64,000 bases of DNA. Origin: Oscillospiraceae bacterium. GTDB taxonomy: Bacteria; Bacillota; Clostridia; Oscillospirales; Ruminococcaceae. The translations under genes were made by a program, and so were the position numbers. Of the stretch, positions 45,978 to 55,008 are shown in pieces. The stretch is from positions 62,001-126,000 of the forward strand of contig JAFRTG010000033.1 in the NCBI GenBank assembly GCA_017427265.1, in the 5' to 3' direction. Within the stretch, counting starts at the first letter, position 1, and every line of letters starts with the position of its first letter. Below the pieces are notes generated by a model. That model searched no databases. It saw only the letters and a list, made by a program, of their open reading frames with translations, and was not told the origin of the DNA.

Positions 45978-46020
45978 AAATGCCGGTATGCTTGGGGCGC
46001 ATACCGGCATTTTCGTTTTT
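45978..46020 (+). terminator. Intrinsic terminator of the VWA lipoprotein transcript
   Basis: A 14-bp perfect stem (45978-45991 with 45999-46012) and 7-base loop, followed by TCGTTTTTT. On the minus strand it is followed by TTTCATT and may also end the convergent permease operon. Confidence 0.88.
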
Positions 46021-46039
46021 TCTGCGGATAACGCGGCTT

Positions 46040-47098
46040 TTACCCCACAAGACCGGAGCGCTCGATGCCCTCGGTAAAGTGCTTCTGCAGGCAGATATAG
46101 AGCAGCAGCATGGGGGTAATCGAGATCAGGCAGCCTGCTTCCAGCCAGACGATCTTCTCCCGTGCGCTGATCTGTGCGGTCGCACTGTTGAAGATTGCCA
46201 GATTCAGCACGGCATCGAGGTTTTTCAGCACCATCGAGATCGTCTTTTTGTTCGAGAAGAACGAGCCTGCAACATAATAGTCGTTCCAGTACCAGACAAT
46301 CGAGAACAGGAATACGGTCAGAAACGAGGAGCCTGCATTCGGCACCATGACCCTGACAAAGGTGCGGAGCGGTCCGCAGCCGTCGAGATAGGCGGCGTCC
46401 TCAAGCTCCTTGGGCAGTCCGCGGAAGAACTGCCGGAAGATGAAGATCATCAGACCGGCGCGGATGCCGTTTGCTGTCATCGCCGGCAGATACATGACGA
46501 GCGGATTGTCAATCAGATTGACATGGCCGAACAGGAAGTTGCGGAAGGTCATGTAAAGCGGAATCGAGATGATCTGCGTCGGAACAAGAATCATCAGGAT
46601 GACAATGCCAAAGAGCAGATTTCTGCCCTTGAAGCGGAACCGCGCAAATCCGTATCCGGTGACGGCACAGGTGATGACCTGACAGACTGAGCAGCCGATA
46701 TTCAGGAACAGTGTGTTGAGCAGCGGATTATTCCTTCGCTGTGTCAGCCCCATCGCTTTGATCGTCTGCTTCATGATGCGGAGCGTCGGGTGCCGCGGGA
46801 TCCAGATGATGGTCGGATCGGTCATATCGGCACTGTCGCGGAAGCCGTAGCTGATCATGAACAGCAGCGGCGTCAGGATCACAAATGCCAGTCCGAACAG
46901 GATCAGGAAGCGGAAAACCGGCCAGCATATTTCGAGCAGCCGCTTTCTGCGCAGATAGGCGATCTCTGATTTTTGCATGTGCTGCATCCGGATGCGCATG
47001 GCTTCCTTGCGGGTCATGCCGCTGCCGATCTGCTCTGCGGTGCGGACTGTGCCGGCTGCAGACTGCTTTTCTGTTGGTTTTGCAGATGAATGTCGCAT
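46040..47098 (-). CDS. Carbohydrate ABC transporter permease (MalG-type), second pair
   Basis: 352 residues, long for the family (about 280) because of a basic cytoplasmic N-terminal extension of about 55 residues (MTRKEAMRIRMQHMQ). Six membrane helices follow, with the EAA loop ELEDAAYLDGCGPLRTFVRVMVPN (about residues 240) that docks on the ATPase. ATG at 47098 has AGGAGG 7 bases upstream; the GTG at 47101 is closer than usual. Last gene of the nine-gene transport cluster. Pairs with 47111-48034. Confidence 0.88.
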   Translation of the reverse strand: MRHSSAKPTEKQSAAGTVRTAEQIGSGMTRKEAMRIRMQHMQKSEIAYLRRKRLLEICWPVFRFLILFGLAFVILTPLLFMISYGFRDSADMTDPTIIWIPRHPTLRIMKQTIKAMGLTQRRNNPLLNTLFLNIGCSVCQVITCAVTGYGFARFRFKGRNLLFGIVILMILVPTQIISIPLYMTFRNFLFGHVNLIDNPLVMYLPAMTANGIRAGLMIFIFRQFFRGLPKELEDAAYLDGCGPLRTFVRVMVPNAGSSFLTVFLFSIVWYWNDYYVAGSFFSNKKTISMVLKNLDAVLNLAIFNSATAQISAREKIVWLEAGCLISITPMLLLYICLQKHFTEGIERSGLVG

Positions 47099-47110
47099 CA
47101 CAGCACCTCC

Positions 47111-48034
47111 TTATTCAACTTCATAGAAAATGAAGCGGTTGAGGATCACTGTAATGATGCCGACCAGAATCATGACAATGGCAAAATAGCTCCACGACAT
47201 CGCCGCAGCATAGCCGTAGTCCATATCCAGCTGCTGTTTTTCGAGCACACGCGCCATGACGGCGTTATCTGTTTTAGTGAAGGCATCAATGACCGTGTAA
47301 ATGAAGTTTGCGAGGATCATCGGGCTGACATAGGGCAGCGTGATCTTCCAGAAGAACTCCCAGCCGGTCGCGCCCTCCATTGCTGCGGCCTCCTTGGCTG
47401 AAGGGGGGATATTCTGCAGTGCCGCAAGGAAAATCAGAATCTGAATGCCGGAGCTCCAGATCAGGCCAAAGATGTTTGTTGTGACGGTGTTGACTGCATC
47501 GCTGACGGATTCGCTGATGTTCATAATCCCAAGAAATTCGAGCAGTTTGCCGACCATATCCGTTTCAAACAGCGTGGAAAACTGTGCGCCGCTGTCAGCG
47601 CCGGTTGCGGCGATATTGCCGCTGATAATGTGATAAACAGGGCCGGTTGCAATGATGACCGGCAGAAAGAAAACTGCGCGCACAAAGCCTCTGCCCTTGA
47701 ATTTCTGGTTCAGGATGACCGCAATAAACAGCGAAAAGATCAGGATCATCGGTGTCGTGACCGCAGTATCCTTCAGTACGGAGAGCAGATATTGCTTGTA
47801 GTAGGGGTCTGCAGCGAAGGCGTAGCGGAAATTTGCCAGAAATTCGCCGTTTGCGAGCGGAAGCCAGACCTTGTGCAGACCGCCTGCCGAAGGCTTCAGC
47901 AGCCGGTTGTCCATAAAGCAGTAGCAGAAGGATTCCGCAAGCGGAATCAGGAACCAGAGCAGCGTTCCGACCAGCCAGAGCGAGATGAAGCCGTAGCCGT
48001 ACAGTGATTTTCTGCGTTCGTAGGGGATTTTCAT
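47111..48034 (-). CDS. Sugar ABC transporter permease (MalF/UgpA-type), second pair
   Basis: 307 residues with six membrane helices. The EAA loop is KEAAAMEGATGWEFFWKITLP, as in sugar permeases of the CUT1 family. A large external loop (about residues 60-105, containing KVWLPLANGEFLANFRYAF) precedes helix 2. ATG at 48034 overlaps the stop of the DUF5696-like gene (ATGA), linking their translation. No separate solute-binding protein is encoded beside this pair. Confidence 0.9.
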   Translation of the reverse strand: MKIPYERRKSLYGYGFISLWLVGTLLWFLIPLAESFCYCFMDNRLLKPSAGGLHKVWLPLANGEFLANFRYAFAADPYYKQYLLSVLKDTAVTTPMILIFSLFIAVILNQKFKGRGFVRAVFFLPVIIATGPVYHIISGNIAATGADSGAQFSTLFETDMVGKLLEFLGIMNISESVSDAVNTVTTNIFGLIWSSGIQILIFLAALQNIPPSAKEAAAMEGATGWEFFWKITLPYVSPMILANFIYTVIDAFTKTDNAVMARVLEKQQLDMDYGYAAAMSWSYFAIVMILVGIITVILNRFIFYEVE

Positions 48035-50376
48035 TCCGGTATCACGGCTCCTTTCTCTGTGTAGTCTTTGAGGCGGTAAACCGTTCCGTTTACCGCTGCG
48101 GTACATGCCTGCAGATCGGTAACGATCTCAATGCCGTTTGCGTAACAGGTCGTGATGCGGCTGCCGTCCTCTTCATAGCGGATGATATATGAATCGCTGA
48201 CTGGTGAAAGAATCTCTTTCGCAAAGCGGTAATACTGCGCAGCACTCTGTGTCCAGTAACCGGCATGGGCATAGTAAAACACATCGAGATCCGTATCGCG
48301 GAGCCGGTCCGTATCGGCTGCGAGCAGATCGAACTGCAGATTGCTTCCGGCGGCGACTGCGCGCAGAACGCTCTGATCCGGATCGGCACTGCCGTTGACT
48401 GCACCGGATGCGTAGGGGAGTACCCCGTGCAGCACCAGCTGATACAGCGGGATATCGCCGTCAAAGATGCTGAAGCCGCTGGAACAGAGCGGCAGATCGC
48501 TGACTGCTTCCGTATACGGCAGGACATACGCATTGGGATCTGCAGAGAGTACGCCGCCGACGTTCTGATTCAGCAGCTGCAGGCTTTCTGTGAGATACTG
48601 TTTTGCAGTATCGCGGGAAGCCGCGTTCTTTTTGCCGTAATCGCCGTAGAGTGCAGCGCTCAGTCCGCCGATGCTGATGCTGTGCAGCGATGCGGCACTG
48701 CAGTGATCCGCGAGCTTGCGGTAGAGCGCCGGGAATGCATTCGGGGAGAGCAGGGAACGGGTCTTTCTGCTGCTGTCCGGCAGACCGAAGGCACGTTCAT
48801 AGTCCACAATGCGGGCAAAGGCACCCGAAACGCGCACGGCGGTATCCGTCAGTGCATAGTAGCCGTTTCCGGAGCGGAATGCGGCATTTGTGACAACCGG
48901 ATACCATGCGGTGCCGGTGCTGTCAAGATAATCGGTCAGTTGCCGGAATGCGCCGCTGCCGCCGAGTGTATGCGAGGCTTTTGCTTTATAATCGACCTTG
49001 CCGCTGATGCCTGCATCTGTCCAGCGGTTCAGCGAAACGGTCAGCTGATCTGCACCGGCTGCACGCAGATTCTCAAGGATCTGCTGCATTTCGGTGTAGG
49101 TCGTCATGGGGGTTTTCAGATAGACCGGAAAGCCGAGGACATTGCGCTGTTTCATGCAGCCGCCGTAGAGGCTGACATACAGCGGCGCATCATCTTTTCC
49201 GGATGCGGTCTGAACATGCAGATCTTCCTGCAGATACTGTCTGTACCGAGCAGCAATATCCGTAAAATCGAGTGCTTTTCCGCCGTCTGCGTTGATATCG
49301 TCAGACGGTGCCAGCGGATAATACCGCACGCGGATTGTCCGGTCGGAGAGCGTTTTTTCGTAGACGTCCAGCGGCGTCAGCTGATCGCCGCCAAGATAAT
49401 ACTGATCGGCGCTGCGCAGCAGAAACCGGAAAAAGCAGCGGTTATACGCTGTATTTGACTGACCCGCGCCGCTGACATCGGCGCAGAGCTGGCAGCTTCC
49501 GTCTCCCTCTGCCGCGACGGCGAGCAGCGCGTTTTCTCCCTTGCAGATGCCGAACATCGGCAAAGAAACGCCTTTTGTGACAATGCCTTTCGTCTTGGGC
49601 ACGGCGGTGATATCGTCGCCGTAGATCATCTGGCGGTAGGGCTTTGAGCCGGGCTTCTGACTGTTGAAGCCGATGACAGCGCCGGAGCCGTCTGGGATGA
49701 CAAAATATCCGGTTTCGGTGCTGTCAGCCGCGCCGAATGCGTTCATGACGGAAAGTGCCTGTGCAAGCCGCGGCGTTTCGCTGTCCGGGCCGTTTTTCTC
49801 GGTGATTTCCGATGTGTCGATGCGCACCTCAAGGCAGTCGTCCAGCAGCACATAGCTGACCGGAATCTTGATGCCGGCCTTGCGGAAAAAATAGGTGACG
49901 CGGACGCCGTTTTTGATATCCGATACGGAAATGACGGTTTTCAGGACATCGCCGGAGCGGTGATCTGCCGTCGAGCGCTCATTGATTTTGGCTTCGGTCA
50001 GCACCATTGCAGATGCAAGCTCCTTCCGGAGCACAGGCGTCGCGGAATCGTCGCCCTCCGCATTGACCGGAGACGACCACCAGATATAGCCTGTTTTCTT
50101 GTTGACAAGTGCAAAGCGATCCTCCTGCGGAACGCCGTTTTCGGAGTCGGTTTTTTCCTCATCCCAGACATAGAACGCCAGCCGGTTGTTTTCCGCTGCA
50201 AGCCGCATATTGGAAAGCACCTCTGCTTCTGTGCGTTTTTTCCACTCCGTATCTGCATCCTCTGCCGCGGGAGTTTCGCTTTCAGATTCTGCGGAGACAG
50301 GATAAACTGCGCTGCAGCAGGAAAGAAGCATCAGGCAGGCGGCAAGCCCGCGCAGGAGCCGTTTCTGTATTCTCAT
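48031..50376 (-). CDS. Large secreted DUF5696-like protein
   Basis: 781 residues. Signal peptide (about residues 1-33, ending PVSA), then RFALVNKKTGYIWWSSPVNAEGD, which is typical of DUF5696 proteins. A middle region looks like a beta-sandwich plus TIM-barrel hydrolase: PLYVSLYGGCMKQ, EMQQILENLRAAGADQLTVS and WYPVVTNAAF. These recall glycoside hydrolase barrels, but no catalytic pair can be assigned by eye. Members of this family repeatedly occur beside sugar-ABC permeases and Yip1 proteins in Firmicutes. Start at 50376 chosen over 50442 because the signal peptide begins there. Could be a surface glycan-binding or -cleaving partner of the transporter (inference). Confidence 0.8.
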   Translation of the reverse strand: MRIQKRLLRGLAACLMLLSCCSAVYPVSAESESETPAAEDADTEWKKRTEAEVLSNMRLAAENNRLAFYVWDEEKTDSENGVPQEDRFALVNKKTGYIWWSSPVNAEGDDSATPVLRKELASAMVLTEAKINERSTADHRSGDVLKTVISVSDIKNGVRVTYFFRKAGIKIPVSYVLLDDCLEVRIDTSEITEKNGPDSETPRLAQALSVMNAFGAADSTETGYFVIPDGSGAVIGFNSQKPGSKPYRQMIYGDDITAVPKTKGIVTKGVSLPMFGICKGENALLAVAAEGDGSCQLCADVSGAGQSNTAYNRCFFRFLLRSADQYYLGGDQLTPLDVYEKTLSDRTIRVRYYPLAPSDDINADGGKALDFTDIAARYRQYLQEDLHVQTASGKDDAPLYVSLYGGCMKQRNVLGFPVYLKTPMTTYTEMQQILENLRAAGADQLTVSLNRWTDAGISGKVDYKAKASHTLGGSGAFRQLTDYLDSTGTAWYPVVTNAAFRSGNGYYALTDTAVRVSGAFARIVDYERAFGLPDSSRKTRSLLSPNAFPALYRKLADHCSAASLHSISIGGLSAALYGDYGKKNAASRDTAKQYLTESLQLLNQNVGGVLSADPNAYVLPYTEAVSDLPLCSSGFSIFDGDIPLYQLVLHGVLPYASGAVNGSADPDQSVLRAVAAGSNLQFDLLAADTDRLRDTDLDVFYYAHAGYWTQSAAQYYRFAKEILSPVSDSYIIRYEEDGSRITTCYANGIEIVTDLQACTAAVNGTVYRLKDYTEKGAVIPE

Positions 50377-50389
50377 GGCCGCACCGCCT

Positions 50390-51019
50390 TTACACGCGCA
50401 CGCGATACAGGATTTCTGTATACAGCGTGTAGAAGAAAACAAAGACCTTCTGGAACAGGCTGAGGAACAGCACCGCCAGGAACAGGATCACGAGCATGGC
50501 AAACAGCGTCAGCAGGATTGCAGCTGCGGTTTTGGTGAAGGTATACTGATGCACCGCCTTGATCGCGGAGAACAGCAGTACCGCAGACCAGATCAGACCG
50601 GTGTAATAGACGGCCGCGAAGAATACCGCCTCTGCCTGCACCAGAATATGCGAAAGAACGACATTGATAAAGGTCGAAACGATATAGGGAATCAATGCGT
50701 AGGAGCTGTAAATGCAGATGTTTTTCATTGTGCCCTCGCCGTCGAGCAGCGTACAGACAGCCCAGTTCCCGATGACCCATGCGAGGAAATATACGACCGA
50801 CCGCATGATATACGGCACGACGCTGAACAGCGCATCCGGCAGCGGCCGGAACTGGAATCCGCACCAGCGGTCCCATGCAATCAGCGAGAAAAACAGTGCT
50901 GCAATGATGATAACGGTATATTTCAGCGTGCCGCCCTTTTTCCAGCGGAGATCCTCAAAGCCCTCAAACGGGTGAAGGATCACATGCCTGACCCATTGCG
51001 GCTGTGTCAGATCCATCAT
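50390..51019 (-). CDS. Yip1-family membrane protein
   Basis: 209 residues with five membrane helices after a soluble N-terminal segment (LHPFEGFEDLRWKKGGTLKY). The arrangement and the helix with YFLAWVIGNWAVCTLLDGEGTMKNI fit bacterial Yip1-type proteins. ATG at 51019 overlaps the stop of the NHL/TPR gene (ATGA) and has GGAGG 9 bases upstream. Gap to the DUF5696-like gene is 13 bases. Function unknown; the same neighbours recur in related clusters, so it is likely a component of the transport system. Confidence 0.82.
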   Translation of the reverse strand: MMDLTQPQWVRHVILHPFEGFEDLRWKKGGTLKYTVIIIAALFFSLIAWDRWCGFQFRPLPDALFSVVPYIMRSVVYFLAWVIGNWAVCTLLDGEGTMKNICIYSSYALIPYIVSTFINVVLSHILVQAEAVFFAAVYYTGLIWSAVLLFSAIKAVHQYTFTKTAAAILLTLFAMLVILFLAVLFLSLFQKVFVFFYTLYTEILYRVRV

Positions 51020-52527
51020 GCTGCAGCACCTCCTTTTTTTCTGTGTCTGCGCCGGAAGATCCGGAACCCGATGAGCGCTGCGAGCAGCAGGGCGGCTCCG
51101 AGCAGGAGCCCGTCCAGATGCGCCCGGAGCCACTCGGCGCGGTAGCGCTCAAAGGCACGGTTATAGCGCCGGGAGGAGTCCGCCTTTTTGGCATATGTCA
51201 TGGAATCCCTGTAGCGCCCCATGTTGAAGTACGCGCTGGCGATGCCGATATAGGCGCGGCGGTAATTGCCGTCCCGTTTGAGCACCTCAAGCCACGGTTC
51301 GAGCGCTTCCTCGTAATAGCCGCCGTTATAGAGCGTTGTCGCACGGTGTACGGTCTCGCCGAAGACCGTCTGTCCGAACACGGTGACAGTGCCTTTGCCG
51401 GCGTCCAGCACATAGATGTGCTCGCAGCCGGCGCCTGCTGTTTCCAGTGCGGTGACGCTGCCGGGCGAAAAGGTTCCGAGCTGATCGCCGGAGGAGCCGA
51501 GAATGAACAGCAGATCTGCTTCCTTGTCGTACTGAAAGACCCTGCCGGTCGTCTGATCGAGGCAGTTGATCGAGCCGTCGTCCCCGATATCCACATCAAT
51601 GATCTTTGTTTTATAGGATGTGCCGGAATACCATGTGCTGAACAGATCGCCCCAGCGATAGTCCGACATATAATCAAACAGGTTGTAGCCCTCCGGGTTG
51701 ACCTTTTTGACGGTGTCCGTCTCATTGCTGCCGGAGGAGGTCGATGTATAGATGAAGCCCTTTTCCGCGTCGATGTCGAAGTTATCGAAGGCGGTCGGCG
51801 TATTGCGCGTGCGGTAGCGCTTTTCGCGCTCGGATGCAATCAGGTTCCAGAAGCGGTTTGCAATGACCTCTGCCGTCGGTGCGACGGCGTTTGCACCGTA
51901 GTAGCCGATGAATTCTCCCTCGGCGCTGAACATGGCGGCGCCCTTTGTCGTATTGCTCAGAACGATATAGACATTGCCCGCACTGTCGCAGAGGATTTTC
52001 TGCGGCAGAAAGGTCAGCTGTGCGTCGTAGGCGGGAGAATCGGGCTTTTTGATCTCCCGGACGACTTCGCCCTCCGGCGTGCAGATCAGTGCGCGTTCGT
52101 TGTCGCTGTCCGCGATATAGAGCAGACCGGTGTCCGGCGAACGGTAAACGCCGCGCGGATTTTTCAGCGCAGTCTCCGAGCCGTCCGGCATGGTGAAGCG
52201 GTCGCAGATGTGCGTGACCTTTGTGAAATCGCTGTCGATCATCAGAATCCGGTTGTTGCCGGAATCGGCCAGAAGAAAGCTGCCGTCCCGGTCACGGAAC
52301 AGATCCTGCGGGCTGTTCAGCGGCACGGTGCCGAGGTCTTTGCCGGAGACAGCGCGCTCTGCCAGATAGCCTGCCTGCGAGGGCACTGCCTTCTCCAGCG
52401 AATCGTAATTGTAGACGTCATATGGCTCCTCTGCGGAGACCGGAAGCGTCAGCACGGAAGCGGCTGCCGCAAAGGTGAGCAGAAAGGCGGCGGTTCTGCG
52501 CCGCAAAGTCTGTATATTCAGTTTCAA
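51016..52527 (-). CDS. Secreted NHL beta-propeller protein with TPR and C-terminal membrane anchor
   Basis: 503 residues. Signal peptide (about residues 1-32, ending PVSA), NHL-type propeller repeats (about 65-380; SPQDLFRDRDGSFLLADSGN, NPRGVYRSPDTGLLYIADSDN), a short tetratricopeptide region (about 390-460; YYEEALEPWLEVLKRDGNYR), and a C-terminal helix followed by RIFRRRHRKK that anchors it in the membrane with the propeller outside. Start is TTG at 52527, 9 bases after GGAGG. It probably binds a partner protein or glycan for the transporter (inference). Four-base overlap with the Yip1 gene. Confidence 0.87.
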   Translation of the reverse strand: MKLNIQTLRRRTAAFLLTFAAAASVLTLPVSAEEPYDVYNYDSLEKAVPSQAGYLAERAVSGKDLGTVPLNSPQDLFRDRDGSFLLADSGNNRILMIDSDFTKVTHICDRFTMPDGSETALKNPRGVYRSPDTGLLYIADSDNERALICTPEGEVVREIKKPDSPAYDAQLTFLPQKILCDSAGNVYIVLSNTTKGAAMFSAEGEFIGYYGANAVAPTAEVIANRFWNLIASEREKRYRTRNTPTAFDNFDIDAEKGFIYTSTSSGSNETDTVKKVNPEGYNLFDYMSDYRWGDLFSTWYSGTSYKTKIIDVDIGDDGSINCLDQTTGRVFQYDKEADLLFILGSSGDQLGTFSPGSVTALETAGAGCEHIYVLDAGKGTVTVFGQTVFGETVHRATTLYNGGYYEEALEPWLEVLKRDGNYRRAYIGIASAYFNMGRYRDSMTYAKKADSSRRYNRAFERYRAEWLRAHLDGLLLGAALLLAALIGFRIFRRRHRKKGGAAA

Positions 52528-52656
52528 GCGTAACCGCCTCCTTGCGGGGCAGCCCCCGCGGGCATTGATCTGAAGCGCACCGGATGTCTCCCGTGCTGCG
52601 TTCAGTCTGTTGCTGATTCAGCCAAAATGTGATGCAGGGAGAACCGCCTCCGCGCT

Positions 52657-53088
52657 TCACCCGATGATTTCGCTGTACTGCATTGCCTGCACTGTGCAGC
52701 CGATGTGTTCCAGCTCAGCGGCGATGTGTTCAATATACCACGACGCATCTGTGAAATCGCCGCAGACCGTTTTCCGGTTGATGCTGATATTCACCATGAT
52801 TTCCGCGGTGTTCTGTGCGAGCAGGGAAATGCCCCTGCCGGAGCTCTGATGATACAGGATGACGCCGCACCGTTCGCCGCACGCCTGCTTCTCTGTGACG
52901 ATTGCCAGCACTTCCTCTGCGGAAAGCGGCTCTGACTGCCAGTCAAACATGTCATCGTCATGCAGCGGCAGAAACTCGGTCTGCCCGTCGGCAAAGCGCC
53001 AGCCGATCAGCTGAAATGCGCGGATGATCTCCGCAATGCTGTCGGTATAGCTGCTGCAGTTCATGATAAAATGTGCTTCTCTTGCCAT
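52657..53088 (-). CDS. Small cytoplasmic protein of unknown function in the transport cluster
   Basis: 143 residues, not recognised. Soluble alpha/beta look (DSIAEIIRAFQLIGWRF, SAEEVLAIVTEKQACGERCGVILYH, AEIMVNISINRKTV), no signal peptide or membrane helix. AGGAG lies 7 bases before the ATG at 53088; an upstream frame to 53223 overlaps the permease gene. It lies between the first permease pair and the NHL/TPR gene, about 28 bases after the permease. Could be a regulator or an accessory domain; no DNA-binding motif is evident. Confidence 0.7.
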   Translation of the reverse strand: MAREAHFIMNCSSYTDSIAEIIRAFQLIGWRFADGQTEFLPLHDDDMFDWQSEPLSAEEVLAIVTEKQACGERCGVILYHQSSGRGISLLAQNTAEIMVNISINRKTVCGDFTDASWYIEHIAAELEHIGCTVQAMQYSEIIG

Positions 53089-53116
53089 ATTCTGACTCCT
53101 GTGCAGATTTGCCTGC

Positions 53117-54025
53117 TTAATCCTTGATGCCGGAATGCGCCATTGTCTCCATGACCTGACTCTGCGCGAGGATGAAGAACAGTACAGGCGGGACAAACAG
53201 GATGACGGCGGCGGCCATGGCAACGCCCTGCCGCGAGATGCCGCCCGCTGCGGCCTGCTGAATGACAGTCGGCAGCGTTTTCAGGGATTCGTCATAGACG
53301 AAGGTGCCGCCGGTGATATTCCACGCGCCCTGAAATGCGAAGATTGCCATAGTCATGAGCGCGGGCTTCTGGTTCGGGATGACAATGCGCCAGCAGATCG
53401 TGAACAGCCCTGCGCCGTCCACCTTGGCCGCCTCGATCATGGCATCCGGCACCGCGGTCATGGACTGCCGCATCAGATAGAGCCCCATCGTCGAGGCGAC
53501 AGAGGGCAGAATCAGCGCGGCCATCCGGTTGATGAGATGCAGCTTGGCCATGACCATATACTGCATCAGATAAATGACATTGCTGTTATAGAGCAGCGCG
53601 AGGACGATGACGGCGTTCAGGAATTTTCTGCCGGGGAAATTGACCTTCGCCAGACAAAACGCTGCCATGGATGCAAAGACGCACTGCAGCACGGTCACGG
53701 AGACCGTGACAAAAAGGCTGTTGAATACATAGCGTGAAAACGGCACCCACATCTGTCCGAGCACGCGGTATGTATCCTTAAAGTTGTCGAGCGTCGGGTT
53801 CAGTGTGTACCATTTCGGCGGAAAAATGAACATCTCATTGACCGGCTTGACCGAATTGACGATCATCAGCCAGATCGGCAGCACCATGAAGATGCCGAGC
53901 ACCGTCAGGAACAGGAAGATCAGCACGGAACCGCCGATTTTTCTGCCTGCCCGCCGGCTGGATGCCTTCAGTTTTCCGGGATCGACGGCCGGTTTCCGTT
54001 CAGCCGCAGAGGAACGCTTCCGCAT
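53117..54025 (-). CDS. Carbohydrate ABC transporter permease (MalG-type), first pair
   Basis: 302 residues, six membrane helices. EAA loop MIEAAKVDGAGLFTICWRIVIPNQKPA (about residues 205-230) and the N-terminal VLPIWLMIVNSVKPVNEMFIFPP are typical CUT1 family features. Start at 54025 has GGAGG 7 bases upstream; the ATG at 54031 is too close to it. Works with 54038-54985 and the solute-binding protein upstream; the ATPase is not in the cluster and must come from elsewhere (MsmX-like, inference). Confidence 0.92.
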   Translation of the reverse strand: MRKRSSAAERKPAVDPGKLKASSRRAGRKIGGSVLIFLFLTVLGIFMVLPIWLMIVNSVKPVNEMFIFPPKWYTLNPTLDNFKDTYRVLGQMWVPFSRYVFNSLFVTVSVTVLQCVFASMAAFCLAKVNFPGRKFLNAVIVLALLYNSNVIYLMQYMVMAKLHLINRMAALILPSVASTMGLYLMRQSMTAVPDAMIEAAKVDGAGLFTICWRIVIPNQKPALMTMAIFAFQGAWNITGGTFVYDESLKTLPTVIQQAAAGGISRQGVAMAAAVILFVPPVLFFILAQSQVMETMAHSGIKD

Positions 54026-54037
54026 GGTCATGCCTCC

Positions 54038-54985
54038 TCATTCCGTATATTTGCCGAGCAGCCTGTTGATGAGCCGGTTCGCTGCGTACATCGCAAGGAA
54101 CAGAATCATGCAGATTGCAGAGGCATAGCCCATCTCAAAGCGCACCCAGCCGTAGTCATAGGCGTGCGTCATGATGGTATGTGCGGCGTAATCCGTGCTC
54201 GGAAAGCCGACCAGATTTCTCGCAACAATATCTGCCGTAAATGCAGAAACAATCTGCATGACAGCCGCAAACAGCAGGGAAGGTCCCATGCCGGGCAGCG
54301 TGATGTAGATCAGCTCCTGCCAGCGGTTCCGGATGCCCTCGATCGCACCGGCCTCATACTGCGCCGGGTCAATGTTCTGGAAGCCTGCGCGCATCGCAAG
54401 GAAGCCCGCGCCCATGCTGACCCACAGCTGCACGATGATGACGACCGTGAGGATATAGCGCGAATCCGTCAGCCACTGAATCGCGGAATGCGTGATGCCG
54501 AGATTCATCAGGGCAGCGTTTGCAATGCCGTAGCTGTCGCCGGAAAAAATCAGCTGCCAGACGGCATAGACGCCCGAAGCCATCGACGGCGCATAGAAAA
54601 TCAGCGTGAAGATGACCTTCAGCGGTTTGCTCATTTCATTGATGAGCCATGCGAGCAGAAAGCTCAGCACATAGCTCAGCGGACCGGTGAACAGCGCGAA
54701 CACCAGTGTCACGCGGATGGATTTGATAAAAATGCTGTCGTTGAGAAACAGATTATAGAAGTTGCTGAGCCCGACCCATTTCGGCGGGAACTGTGCCAGA
54801 TCAAAGTCCGTCAGGCCGACCGGAAGCGACATGAGAACCGGAATTACCGTGAATACGATGAAAACCAGCATGAACGGTGCCATCATCAGGTAGGCCTCGC
54901 GGTTCTGCGCGATCTGCCGCAGGATTTGCTTCCGCTGTTCTTTTTTTGCACCGATGGATTCCGTGCCTTTTGCGCCGTTGACCAA
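54038..54985 (-). CDS. Sugar ABC transporter permease (MalF/UgpA-type), first pair
   Basis: 315 residues, six membrane helices; N-terminal segment YLMMAPFMLVFIVFTVIPVL and EAA loop QYEAGAIEGIRNRWQELIYITLPGM. The start is taken as TTG at 54985, 8 bases after AAGGAGG; the GTG at 54994 falls within the RBS. It follows the solute-binding protein by 23 bases and precedes its MalG-type partner by 12. Confidence 0.9.
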   Translation of the reverse strand: MVNGAKGTESIGAKKEQRKQILRQIAQNREAYLMMAPFMLVFIVFTVIPVLMSLPVGLTDFDLAQFPPKWVGLSNFYNLFLNDSIFIKSIRVTLVFALFTGPLSYVLSFLLAWLINEMSKPLKVIFTLIFYAPSMASGVYAVWQLIFSGDSYGIANAALMNLGITHSAIQWLTDSRYILTVVIIVQLWVSMGAGFLAMRAGFQNIDPAQYEAGAIEGIRNRWQELIYITLPGMGPSLLFAAVMQIVSAFTADIVARNLVGFPSTDYAAHTIMTHAYDYGWVRFEMGYASAICMILFLAMYAANRLINRLLGKYTE

Positions 54986-55008
54986 ACCGGGCACCTCCTT
55001 TTTGCAGA

